From: an uncultured Clostridium sp.
Lineage (GTDB): Bacteria > Bacillota > Clostridia > Clostridiales > Clostridiaceae
Assembly (NCBI GenBank): GCA_900540255.1
Contig: UQFE01000056.1
Coordinates: 1-10,235 of the forward strand
DNA: 10,235 nt
Reading direction: 5' to 3'
The position numbers were made by a program, and so were the translations under genes. Shown piece by piece: positions 1 to 6,497 of this stretch. The notes under the pieces were generated by a model, which saw only the letters and a program-made list of their open reading frames with translations, was not told where the DNA came from and did not search any database. Position 1 is the stretch's first letter, and each line of letters begins with the position of its first letter.

Positions 1-51
1 ATAAAAATCAACACAATATATTGTAGTGTTTATTCTTAATGCGACATCCCC
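1..51 (-). mobile_element. MITE-like palindromic element, copy 1 (truncated by the window edge)
   Basis: Read on the minus strand, this stretch begins GGGGATGTCGCATTAAGAA and matches the first 51 bases of the element at 4464-4562 at 47 of 51 positions; all four differences are transitions. Only the left half lies in the window. It abuts the small minus-strand gene, its end being 2 bases from that gene's stop codon, so it may act as that gene's transcription stop or may have reshaped the gene's 3' end. No transposase is encoded here. The end motif resembles termini I associate with IS1182-like elements, but that is from memory and unverified. Confidence 0.7.
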
Positions 52-53
52 AT

Positions 54-275
54 TTATTCAATTATAGGATTTAAATTAATAGTTAATTCAACTACTAAAA
101 CATCTAGATGACCTTTTGACTTTAATATTTTTTGACATTCTTCTGCTGAATCACTGTTATCAAAAATATGAATTAATGATAAATTAAATTCTCCAAATTT
201 AGGAGTTTTTGAATTTTCTTCAAATCCATAAAAATATTCATCAGATTTCTTTTTTAGTACATAATATTGTTCCAT
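54..275 (-). CDS. Small acidic protein of unknown function (73 aa)
   Basis: I do not recognise this family. The ATG at 275 is preceded by a good ribosome binding site (AGAGGTGAT on the minus strand, 281-289), which supports real translation. The protein is soluble, rich in acidic and lysine residues, with no signal peptide or membrane segment; the last third (LDVLVVELTINLNPIIE) looks like beta strand. A possible promoter, TTGCAT-N16-TATACT (322 to 295), would give almost no leader, so it is uncertain. The gene diverges from the marR operon. The mobile element begins 2 bases after the stop codon, so the native C-terminus may have been altered by insertion. Confidence 0.65.
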   Translation of the reverse strand: MEQYYVLKKKSDEYFYGFEENSKTPKFGEFNLSLIHIFDNSDSAEECQKILKSKGHLDVLVVELTINLNPIIE

Positions 276-383
276 ATAAAATCACCTCTATAAAAGTATA
301 TAACAATATTTAATAAATGCAAAATTTTAACAAAAGAAGTTGAAAATTTATTTTATTATATACATATTGTTAAAAATTATAAT

Positions 384-412
384 TTGACAATAAATAATTT
401 TTACAATAAAAT
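384..412 (+). promoter_or_regulatory. Promoter of the marR-FUSC operon
   Basis: TTGACA (384-389), a 17-base spacer and TAAAAT (407-412) form a near-consensus housekeeping promoter. Transcription would start near 419, inside the inverted repeat at 416-450, and reach the marR start at 472 with a leader of about 50 nt. Confidence 0.75.
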
Positions 413-415
413 AAG

Positions 416-450
416 TTTTAATATAGTTTACTTTATGAACTATATTAAAA
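416..450. promoter_or_regulatory. Perfect 13-bp inverted repeat, probable MarR operator
   Basis: The arms TTTTAATATAGTT (416-428) and AACTATATTAAAA (438-450) are exact reverse complements around a 9-base centre. The repeat begins 3 bases after the -10 box and covers the predicted transcription start, so a bound repressor would block the promoter. MarR proteins bind such palindromes as dimers and commonly autoregulate, so the product of the gene at 472 is the obvious candidate. The repeat could also form an RNA hairpin ahead of the ribosome binding site. Confidence 0.65.
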
Positions 451-471
451 TTGTTTATAGGTGGTGAAAAT

Positions 472-918
472 ATGCAAAATAATGATTGGATGAATATGAT
501 TGAAAATATGAATGGAATAAGACTATTTAGTAGAAGTCTTATCCCTAGGGCTACAAAAGAGCATGAAATATCAAGTCAGCACTTAGATTTGTTATGCCAT
601 CTTATAATTAATAATGATGGAATGACTCCATTAAAACTTAGTAAAGTAATGGGAGTAAGCAAAACAATAATAAGCAGATTAATAGATGGATTAAGTAAAT
701 CTGGTTATGTAATAAAAAAGCAAGATGATAATGATAAAAGAAGTTATGATGTTTTTATTACAGAATTAGGAGAAAAGAAAGTTGATGAAATATTAAAATT
801 TTATTTAGGGCCAATATATGATTTAAGAAGAAAATTAGGAGAAAAAAATTTTTTGCAACTAATGGATTGTATAAAGATGGCTAATGAAAAAATAAGTGAA
901 GGGGAGAATGGAAAGTAA
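472..918 (+). CDS. MarR-family transcriptional regulator (148 aa)
   Basis: Winged-helix DNA-binding protein of MarR size. The recognition-helix region is SKTIISRLIDGLSKSGYV (residues about 63-80), followed by a wing DDNDKRSYDVFIT (85-97) with the D-x-R typical of MarR; flanking helices at both ends would form the dimer interface. I chose ATG 472 because GGTGGTGA (461-468) sits just upstream; a TTG at 451 would place that site inside the gene. The stop TAA is immediately followed by the ATG of the membrane protein, so the two are cotranscribed and probably translationally coupled. The palindrome at 416-450 suggests autoregulation. A MarR-type repressor governing an adjacent exporter, relieved by a small aromatic or toxic ligand, is a common arrangement; the ligand is unknown. 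Confidence 0.9.
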   Translation: MQNNDWMNMIENMNGIRLFSRSLIPRATKEHEISSQHLDLLCHLIINNDGMTPLKLSKVMGVSKTIISRLIDGLSKSGYVIKKQDDNDKRSYDVFITELGEKKVDEILKFYLGPIYDLRRKLGEKNFLQLMDCIKMANEKISEGENGK

Positions 919-1977
919 ATGGGATTTTATCAAGCAATGCAGTTAAGTGCAGCTAATTTAAAGCCATTAATAAAAAATGCAGAAAGTAAAGAAACCAAAA
1001 ATAAATATATAGCAGCACTTATATTAAAATCAATATTATGTCTTTTATTTTGTACTATTGTTGTTATTAGTTTTGGAAAAGTTTTCGGAGAAGAAAATAA
1101 TGTAGTTGGAGTAGTGACAGTTATTAGTTTATTAAATTTTAGATTTTCAAACTTAGACTTTAAAGTGAGACAAGCAGCATTAACTATAGTGGGTATATTT
1201 GGTGTTTTATCAATATCACCATATATAGCATCCATATCAAATCCATTTTTAGGGTTTATAATAAACTTTATTTCTATAATAGGTATATTAATTTTAACAT
1301 GTCATAATGTAAGGTTATGTAATCATAGTATATTAGTATTGTCATATTTTCTTTTATATGGATATAAGGTTGAAAATACTGAAATTCTTATTAATCGTAT
1401 TATAGGGTTAATTTTTGGTGGAATTTTAGTAGCTTCAATTTTTTATATTAAGCAAAGAAAAATAGAATTTAAAAATACATTTATTGATATTATAAATGAT
1501 GTTGATTTCAATACAGAAAGAACTAAATGGCAATTAAAGTTTGCATTTGTAACAACTTCAGCAATAATGATTGGTGAGTTTTTACATATTCCAAGAGTAA
1601 TGTGGATAGGAATTGCATGTATGTCTGTGTTTCATCCTGATAAAAGTCAATTACAAATACGTTATAAACAAAGAATGTTATATATGGTTTTAGGTTGTTT
1701 AATGTATATGAGTATATATTTCTTAATTCCACAACAATTTAGAGGGCTTATAGGCTTAATTGGTGGAGTTATGATTGGATTTTCAGGAACATATAAGTGG
1801 CAAACTGTATTTAATGCATTTGGAGCATTATCAGCAGCAACGCCTATTTTAGGATTTGGAGGCGCAATAATATTCCGTATTTTAAACAATGTATTTGGAG
1901 CTTTATATAGTAAGGGCTTTGATTATATAATTAATTTTATAGATAATAAAGAATTTGCAAATGTAAATGAAGCATAA
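919..1977 (+). CDS. FUSC-family integral membrane protein, putative aromatic-compound exporter (352 aa)
   Basis: Hydrophobic protein with two halves, each with several membrane segments (roughly residues 31-178 and 206-330), joined by a charged cytoplasmic stretch (about 179-205). The second half has the FUSC/aromatic-acid-exporter pattern: a segment near IPRVMWIGIACMSVF (224-238), basic residues after it, then a glycine-rich pair of segments ending in FRILNNVFGAL (319-329). FUSC proteins include fusaric acid and p-hydroxybenzoic acid efflux components. At 352 residues it lacks the large soluble domain of longer members. Its ATG directly follows the marR stop, with GGGGAGAATGG upstream as ribosome binding site. 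The context suggests ligand-induced export of a toxic organic compound; the substrate cannot be read from sequence. Confidence 0.75.
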   Translation: MGFYQAMQLSAANLKPLIKNAESKETKNKYIAALILKSILCLLFCTIVVISFGKVFGEENNVVGVVTVISLLNFRFSNLDFKVRQAALTIVGIFGVLSISPYIASISNPFLGFIINFISIIGILILTCHNVRLCNHSILVLSYFLLYGYKVENTEILINRIIGLIFGGILVASIFYIKQRKIEFKNTFIDIINDVDFNTERTKWQLKFAFVTTSAIMIGEFLHIPRVMWIGIACMSVFHPDKSQLQIRYKQRMLYMVLGCLMYMSIYFLIPQQFRGLIGLIGGVMIGFSGTYKWQTVFNAFGALSAATPILGFGGAIIFRILNNVFGALYSKGFDYIINFIDNKEFANVNEA

Positions 1978-2213
1978 AGTTTATTAATAGAATAATATAG
2001 AGTAAAGGAAGTTCCTTATATAGAAATGATTAATGTTGATAATAATAATAAAATTTAGATAGAATTTAAAAATGATGATAGCCACTTTACAAACAAAGGA
2101 TAGGGTTATAGATAGTAAAATTCTTTATTTCATTATTACGTTTCTTTTTTAAGTTATATATGAATTGAATTTATATATAAAACAAATAATATTAAGGAAA
2201 TGAGGTGTATAAT
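1978..2213. other. Intergenic region with possible eroded coding remnant
   Basis: The plus strand from about 1999 reads as coding-like peptide pieces (YRVKEVPYIEMINVDNNNKI, then IEFKNDDSHFTNKG) separated by stop codons in one frame, as expected of a decayed gene end, though AT-rich sequence can produce this by chance. A 13-base palindrome AAGGAA-G-TTCCTT lies at 2005-2017. No convincing terminator for the FUSC gene and no clear promoter for the next gene can be picked out. Confidence 0.25.
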
Positions 2214-2870
2214 ATGAAAAAGAAATTATTATATATAAGTGTTAACTCAAAACCAGAAAACTTATCTTCATCTAAGATGGTAGCAAGAAAATTCATCAAT
2301 AAATTCTTAGAGAGAAATGGAGATTTTAAGGTAGAAGAGGTAGATTTATATAAAGAACATATCCCAAGATTAGAATATCAATATTTTAAAGATAGAAATT
2401 GTGTAATAAGTGAAGAGGAAGCGAAAAAATTACCAGAAAAGGATCAAAAGGAAATAAGGAAAATAAGGGATTTATGTGATCAATTTATAAGCGCGCAAAT
2501 GTATGTAATAGCAGCTCCAATGTGGAGTTTATCATTTCCAGCACCGTTAAAAGAATATATTGATTGTATAGTTCAAGAAGAAAAGACTATTTCATTTGAA
2601 AAAGGAAAAAAACCAAAGGGATTATTAGATGATAAAGAGAGAGCGGTAGTGTATATTCAATCTTCAGGTGGAAATATACCTTGGATATTAGATCCTATAA
2701 TGGATAATGGAGAAAATTATGTAGCTCAAATAATGAAGGCTATGGGAATTAAGAATGTTCAAGAGCTTAAGGTAGATGCTACAGGAACAACTGAAGAAGA
2801 AAGAGAAAATGCTATAAGAGATGCTGAAGAAAAAATTGATTCGATATTAGATAGAATAAATTTAGAATAA
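2214..2870 (+). CDS. Flavodoxin-fold NAD(P)H oxidoreductase, azoreductase-like (218 aa)
   Basis: Resembles FMN-dependent NADH-azoreductases of the AzoR/flavodoxin_2 family: dimeric cytosolic flavoenzymes that reduce azo bonds and quinones by two-electron transfer. Visible features are the N-terminal strand and FMN-phosphate loop (YISVNSKPENLSSSK, residues 7-21), the flavin-contacting APMWSLSFPAPLKEYID (101-117), equivalent to the P-x-Y-N-F-x-x-P-x-x-L-K-x-Y-I-D signature, and a QSSGG loop (149-153). Length matches the family. ATG 2214 is chosen because GAGGTG (2202-2207) is its ribosome binding site; the upstream GTG at 2205 overlaps that site. It stands alone as a transcription unit with a terminator at 2984-3028. 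The physiological substrate is unknown; quinone detoxification is plausible. Confidence 0.85.
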   Translation: MKKKLLYISVNSKPENLSSSKMVARKFINKFLERNGDFKVEEVDLYKEHIPRLEYQYFKDRNCVISEEEAKKLPEKDQKEIRKIRDLCDQFISAQMYVIAAPMWSLSFPAPLKEYIDCIVQEEKTISFEKGKKPKGLLDDKERAVVYIQSSGGNIPWILDPIMDNGENYVAQIMKAMGIKNVQELKVDATGTTEEERENAIRDAEEKIDSILDRINLE

Positions 2871-2983
2871 TAAATTAATAATATTCTTAATACTAATAGA
2901 TTTATAAAGAGTTACAATATTGTAAGGTAATTGTAATAAAGTTAAATATAAATTAAGGTTAAAATGTATTATAATATGTAATG

Positions 2984-3028
2984 AAGCTTTGTTTAATAGA
3001 AAAAATATTAGCAAAGCTTTTTATTTTA
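2984..3028 (+). terminator. Intrinsic terminator downstream of the azoreductase-like gene
   Basis: AAGCTTTG (2984-2991) pairs with CAAAGCTT (3012-3019), and inside it TAATA (2994-2998) pairs with TATTA (3006-3010) around a GAAAAAA loop; a T-rich tail follows. A TATAAT hexamer at 2970-2975 lies just upstream, so the hairpin could instead sit at the start of a leader for the broken regulator gene. Confidence 0.65.
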
Positions 3029-3066
3029 AAAAAATCCAATTTGTATAATTATGGGAGTGTTGTAAG

Positions 3067-3460
3067 GTGAGTAAAATTTTTGTTGTTGAAGATGAAAAAA
3101 CAATTAGAGATGAACTAAGTATTTTTTTATCTAGATATGGATATGAAGTGGAAGCTCCAGAAGATTTTGAAAATATTATAGAAAATATAAAGGGAAGTAA
3201 TTAGTGACTTAATATTATTAGATATAAATTTACCTGTCTTTGATGGATATTATATATGTAGAGAAGTTAGAAAATTTTCTGATGTTCCAATAATAGTAGT
3301 TACAAGCAGAGATAGTAATATAGATGAACTTAAGAGTATGAATTTAGGAGCTTATATACATGGTTATGTTGGTGATAAGTTATCAAATAAAATGTTTTGT
3401 GTTAATGCATCTCATATTATTGAAGAACTTCCATATAGCATTGAAGAAATATTAAGATAA
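3067..3460 (+). pseudogene. Broken response-regulator gene: frameshifted receiver domain joined to an unrelated tail
   Basis: A GTG start at 3067 has GGGAG at 3053-3057. The first frame encodes 45 residues starting MSKIFVVEDEKTIRDELSIF, the first half of a CheY-like receiver domain, and stops at TAG 3202-3204. The frame one base on (from 3203) continues the same domain: LILLDINLPVFDG carries the phosphoacceptor Asp and VVTSR the conserved Thr. A single-base insertion near 3200 explains the break. After ...SMNLGA, where OmpR-type regulators continue DDYITKPF with the catalytic Lys, the sequence changes to a 35-residue tail (YIHGYVGDKLSNKMF...) ending at 3460. The Lys and whole DNA-binding domain are missing, and no kinase gene is adjacent. 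The tail faintly recalls the C-terminal end of calcineurin-like phosphoesterases (HG, then VNASH), a low-confidence guess. Confidence 0.8.
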
Positions 3461-3504
3461 GGTTATTAAATTTAATTATTAATAATATAAATAAAATAAT
3501 AAAT

Positions 3505-3546
3505 AAAAACTGTAGGTAGAATGGATAAATCTTCTTGCAGTTTTTT
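3505..3546 (+). terminator. Intrinsic terminator after the broken regulator gene
   Basis: AAAAACTGTAGG (3505-3516) pairs with CTTGCAGTTTTT (3534-3545), with two G-U pairs, around a 17-base loop, and the 3' arm runs into six T residues. The A-rich 5' arm means it might also work weakly on the other strand. Confidence 0.6.
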
Positions 3547-3641
3547 GAGATTTTAATTAAACTTTATAAAAATATGAGAGTAATGGGTGGTGAGTAACCT
3601 CACTTATGTATTATAATTATTAAAAAAATTATAATATATGA

Positions 3642-3670
3642 AATACAACATTAAATAATTAAGTTGTATT
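3642..3670. promoter_or_regulatory. Inverted repeat directly before the Nudix ribosome binding site
   Basis: AATACAAC (3642-3649) and GTTGTATT (3663-3670) are perfect complements separated by 13 bases; the second arm touches the AGGAGGT ribosome binding site (3671-3677). It could be an operator or a short mRNA hairpin affecting translation. No regulator can be named. Confidence 0.35.
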
Positions 3671-3684
3671 AGGAGGTATGAGAC

Positions 3685-4185
3685 ATGGAATTATGGGATG
3701 GATACAACGAAAATGAAGAAAAGATAGGAATTGATATAGTTAGAGGAAGTAAGATAAAAAAGGGAGTTTTTCATGCTGTAGTTAATGTTATTGTATATCA
3801 TGATGATGGAACTTATTTATTAATGCAAAGAGATTGGAGCAAGCCTAATAATCCAGGCCTTTGGGAAGCTGGTGCAAGTGGTAGTGTAATTAAGGGAGAG
3901 AAATTTTTAGATGCCGCCAAGAGGGAATTGTTTGAAGAAACAGGTATTAAAGCTGATAATTTAGAACTTATTTATACAGTAAAAAAACCTTATAAAGGTA
4001 CGTTTTATAAAGTTTATATATGTAAATGTAATATAAAAAAGGATTCAATTATATTGCAAGAGGGTGAAACTATTGATTATAAATGGGCTAAAAAAGATGA
4101 ATTTATAAAAACAATTGAATTAGATAATTTTATTACACCAGATAAAGATAAACTTTCAAATTTTATTAAAACCTTATATTATTAA
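3685..4185 (+). CDS. Nudix hydrolase (166 aa)
   Basis: A perfect Nudix box G-x5-E-x7-RE-L-x-EE-x-G-I occupies residues 66-88 (from GSVIKGEKF to EETGI); E81, E84 and E85 would bind the divalent metal that activates water for cleavage of a nucleoside-diphosphate-linked substrate. The N-terminus (MELWDGYNENEEKIG) and the spacing to HAVVNVIV resemble the isopentenyl-diphosphate-isomerase-like Nudix branch, whose members mostly act as pyrophosphohydrolases of unknown preference. The length is normal for that branch and the protein is soluble. The start has AGGAGGT 7 bases upstream. It is a single gene between a terminator and a convergent ABC-F gene. The substrate cannot be predicted; house-cleaning of damaged or signalling nucleotides is the usual role. 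Confidence 0.88.
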   Translation: MELWDGYNENEEKIGIDIVRGSKIKKGVFHAVVNVIVYHDDGTYLLMQRDWSKPNNPGLWEAGASGSVIKGEKFLDAAKRELFEETGIKADNLELIYTVKKPYKGTFYKVYICKCNIKKDSIILQEGETIDYKWAKKDEFIKTIELDNFITPDKDKLSNFIKTLYY

Positions 4186-4207
4186 TATTAAAAGTTAAAG
4201 AAGAAGT

Positions 4208-4241
4208 GAACAGTTTCTTGTATATTTTACAGGGGCTGTTC
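4208..4241 (+). terminator. Hairpin downstream of the Nudix gene, possible transcript end
   Basis: GAACAG (4208-4213) pairs with CTGTTC (4236-4241), and the inside extends through G-U pairs and TCTTGT/ACAGGG to give a stem of about 14 pairs. There is no T run directly after it; the nearest is TTTTT about 13 bases on, so termination is uncertain. Confidence 0.4.
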
Positions 4242-4299
4242 AAGTACTATTGAGTTTTTAGTATGTAAAGAATATACAATATTTTAAAACTATATTAAT

Positions 4300-4449
4300 A
4301 TGATAATTGAAAATATAATAAAAGATTATATAGTTGTTTTTTCAAGAATTATAGGTAATAATTCTGATGCTGTTATTGAATTTATTGAAGATCAATATGG
4401 TGATATATTATGCACAAGTGAATACTTACAAAAAATTTGTATGATTTAG
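4300..4449 (+). CDS. Possible 49-aa ORF or gene remnant
   Basis: ATG 4300 to TAG 4447-4449 reads MIIENIIKDYIVVFSRIIGN and continues with an acidic stretch (VIEFIEDQYGDIL). Codon and residue choice look coding-like, but there is no ribosome binding site before the ATG and a stop lies five codons upstream. The frame ends 14 bases before the mobile element at 4464. It could be the remains of a gene disrupted in this region. I do not recognise the peptide and am unsure it is expressed. Confidence 0.25.
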   Translation: MIIENIIKDYIVVFSRIIGNNSDAVIEFIEDQYGDILCTSEYLQKICMI

Positions 4450-4463
4450 TTTAAGATTAATAA

Positions 4464-4562
4464 GGGGATGTCGCATTAAGAATAAATACTATAATATATT
4501 GTATTAATTTTTATTTTTTAAAACAATATATTGTGTATAAAAGTTTTTAGTGCGACAGCCCC
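4464..4562. mobile_element. MITE-like palindromic element, copy 2 (complete, 99 bp)
   Basis: The ends GGGGATGTCGCATTAAGAA and (reverse complement) GGGGCTGTCGCACTAAAAA form terminal inverted repeats, and the pairing continues imperfectly inward to AATATATTGT motifs in both halves, so nearly the whole element is one long imperfect palindrome. Flanking TAATAA (4458-4463) and TTATTA (4563-4568) extend the symmetry. It encodes nothing. Copy 1 at the left window edge is inverted relative to it. This is the make-up of a non-autonomous element moved by a transposase elsewhere. It lies between the convergent Nudix and ABC-F genes and would form a strong RNA hairpin read either way. Confidence 0.75.
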
Positions 4563-4573
4563 TTATTATTAAA

Positions 4574-4609
4574 TTTTTTTAGATATAAATTTAGAATCTT
4601 AAAAAAAAA
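4574..4609. terminator. AT-rich bidirectional terminator candidate
   Basis: A T7 run (4574-4580), AGAT, an 11-base loop, ATCT (4596-4599) and an A9 run (4601-4609) form a hairpin flanked by T and A tracts. It is placed to end the ABC-F transcript coming from the right and any read-through from the left. The core stem is short, so confidence is limited. Confidence 0.4.
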
Positions 4610-4661
4610 TAAAATTATTTTATCATTTTTAATTTAGGCTATTAATACTACATAGAATATT

Positions 4662-6401
4662 TTAAAGTAATTTAATAATTTTTTCTAAGTCTTCACATAA
4701 AGATTGAGCTAAAAGGAAGTTATTATCTCTTAAAGCTAATTCAATTTTAGTTTCAACTGATTTTTTCTTTTGTTCAATTTTTAAATAGTCTTTATTAAAG
4801 TGATTAGCATAAATTATATCTTTAAAATGATTTATATTAATTTTTCTAATTTTTTTATTTTCAATAAATAAAACATAATCCATGCAATTTGCTATAGTAT
4901 AGTAATCATGAGATACCATTAAGATAGCACCTTTATAGTTTTTAATTGCCTTTTCTAATGCTATTTGTGAATAAGTATCTAAGTGGCTTGTAGGTTCGTC
5001 AAGAAGAAGTAAATCAGCTCCAACTTCTGAAATTTTAGCTAATTGTATTAAGTTCTTTTCACCACCAGATAATGTTCCTATTTTTTGATTAAGTAATTCT
5101 TCATGAAAGTTATAACCTTCAAGATATTCCTTAATATTATCATAAGTTTTAAAGCCAATATCAAAGAATTCATCAGCAATTGTATTAGAATAATTTAATG
5201 TTTGACCTTGAATCTGAGATAAATAACCTATTTTGATATTTTCATTTATTTCAATAGAAGAATTATTATTGTTAAAAATAGTTTGGAAAAGCGTTGTTTT
5301 ACCTGCACCATTTGCACCAACAATAGCTACTTTATCCGTTGATTTAATTTCAAAGTTTACATCTTTTAAAAGAACTTCATCAAATGATAATTCATAATCA
5401 GTAACTTTTAGCGCTATTTTTTCTTCCACTTCATCAGTTGTAATAAAAATAATATTAGGTTGTTTAATTTCAACAAATGGAGCTTTAATTCTACGTTTTT
5501 CTAATCTTTCTTGGAACTTAACTCTAGCTCTTAAAGTTTTACCTCTAAATTGTTCAGCATTTTCACTTGCAAGTTCTCTTAATCTATCTATTAATATTTC
5601 ATTTCTTTCAATTTCTTCTGTGTCAGCAGCAGCTAATTCTTGAAGTTCTATTTTGGTTTGAAGTAATGAAAAATTATAATTTATGTAATTTCCATCAAAC
5701 TCTTGAATTTCCATGTTTTCAAGATGAAGAATTTTATTAAAGCAATGATTTAATAAATATCTATTGTGAGTAATAACTAAAAGTGTTCCCTTATGAGCAT
5801 TAATTAAGTTTTTAAGGGCATTAAGATTTTTAAAATCTAAAAACACATCTGGTTCATCCATAATAAGTAAATCTGGATTAGTTAACATTGACTTTATTAC
5901 TTGGATAAGCTTAAATTCTCCACCGCTAAGTTGAGATATGCTTAAATTTTTATATTTAATTAATTCTATAAGGTTTAATTTCTTATCAATGATATTTTCA
6001 AAATCATCTCCATTGATTGATTCAAATTCATCTAAGGCATCTTGATATTTTTCAAGTAAAGTTTCGATATCAGAAGATGTTTCCATTTCAGTACATATGG
6101 CTGTTATTTCATTTTGAAGTTTAATGAAATTTTCAGCTAAGTATTCAAAAACAGTAATATCTTGTGTTTTATCTATTTCTTGAAATTGACGTACATATCC
6201 AATTCTACAGCTTGGATCAATTTCTAATGAGCCATCAAATAAATATTTTTCAGGGTCCATAAATATATCTATAAGAGTACTTTTTCCACTACCGTTTGTT
6301 CCTATAAAAGCACAATGTTGACCATCTTCTAAGGTAAAAGAAATATCATTATATAAATTTTTTTGGGGAAATGAGTAAGATAATTTATCAACTTTTATCA
6401 T
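4662..6401 (-). CDS. ABC-F subfamily ATPase, translation factor or antibiotic-resistance type (579 aa)
   Basis: Two ATP-binding cassettes with no membrane segments, the hallmark of ABC-F proteins, which bind the ribosomal E site and either aid translation or dislodge antibiotics. Cassette 1: Walker A GTNGSGKST (residues 34-42), signature LSGGE (158-162), Walker B LLIMDEP (178-184), His 212. Cassette 2: GANGAGKTT (362-370), LSGGE (444-448), LLLLDEP (464-470), SHLD, His 498. The linker (about 240-325) is charged and helical, as expected of the element reaching toward the peptidyl-transferase centre. The C-terminal 40 residues look coiled-coil. Cassette 1 reads DEPDVFLD instead of the usual DEPTNHLD, a divergent D-loop region. 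The start has GCGAGG upstream (6409-6414). A leader terminator suggests attenuation, common for resistance ABC-F genes. Resistance function is inference; the subgroup cannot be assigned by eye. Confidence 0.88.
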   Translation of the reverse strand: MIKVDKLSYSFPQKNLYNDISFTLEDGQHCAFIGTNGSGKSTLIDIFMDPEKYLFDGSLEIDPSCRIGYVRQFQEIDKTQDITVFEYLAENFIKLQNEITAICTEMETSSDIETLLEKYQDALDEFESINGDDFENIIDKKLNLIELIKYKNLSISQLSGGEFKLIQVIKSMLTNPDLLIMDEPDVFLDFKNLNALKNLINAHKGTLLVITHNRYLLNHCFNKILHLENMEIQEFDGNYINYNFSLLQTKIELQELAAADTEEIERNEILIDRLRELASENAEQFRGKTLRARVKFQERLEKRRIKAPFVEIKQPNIIFITTDEVEEKIALKVTDYELSFDEVLLKDVNFEIKSTDKVAIVGANGAGKTTLFQTIFNNNNSSIEINENIKIGYLSQIQGQTLNYSNTIADEFFDIGFKTYDNIKEYLEGYNFHEELLNQKIGTLSGGEKNLIQLAKISEVGADLLLLDEPTSHLDTYSQIALEKAIKNYKGAILMVSHDYYTIANCMDYVLFIENKKIRKININHFKDIIYANHFNKDYLKIEQKKKSVETKIELALRDNNFLLAQSLCEDLEKIIKLL

Positions 6402-6421
6402 ATTAGTACCTCGCTTTACAT

Positions 6422-6447
6422 AAAAAAAGGGCCTATTTTTATAAGCC
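6422..6447 (-). terminator. Intrinsic terminator inside the ABC-F leader (attenuator)
   Basis: On the minus strand GGCTTAT (6447-6441), loop AAAA, ATAGGCC (6436-6430) form a 7-bp stem with one G-U pair, followed by C and then seven T residues (6428-6422). It ends 20 bases before the ABC-F start codon and after that gene's predicted promoter, so it would stop transcription before the gene unless relieved. Confidence 0.7.
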
Positions 6448-6497
6448 TTTAATATTATTTTATCACTTGAAGTTTTATACTTAGTTTTAATACTGAT

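Noticed and set aside
451..471. Upstream TTG start for the MarR regulator, adding seven residues.
   Set aside because: The GGTGGTGA ribosome binding site would lie inside the coding region; the ATG at 472 has correct spacing.
2077..2088. The 12-mer GATAGCCACTTT occurs at both 2077-2088 and 6912-6923.
   Set aside because: The flanks do not align and the helices of the 6847-6931 fold are not present at the first site, so a shared RNA element is not supported.
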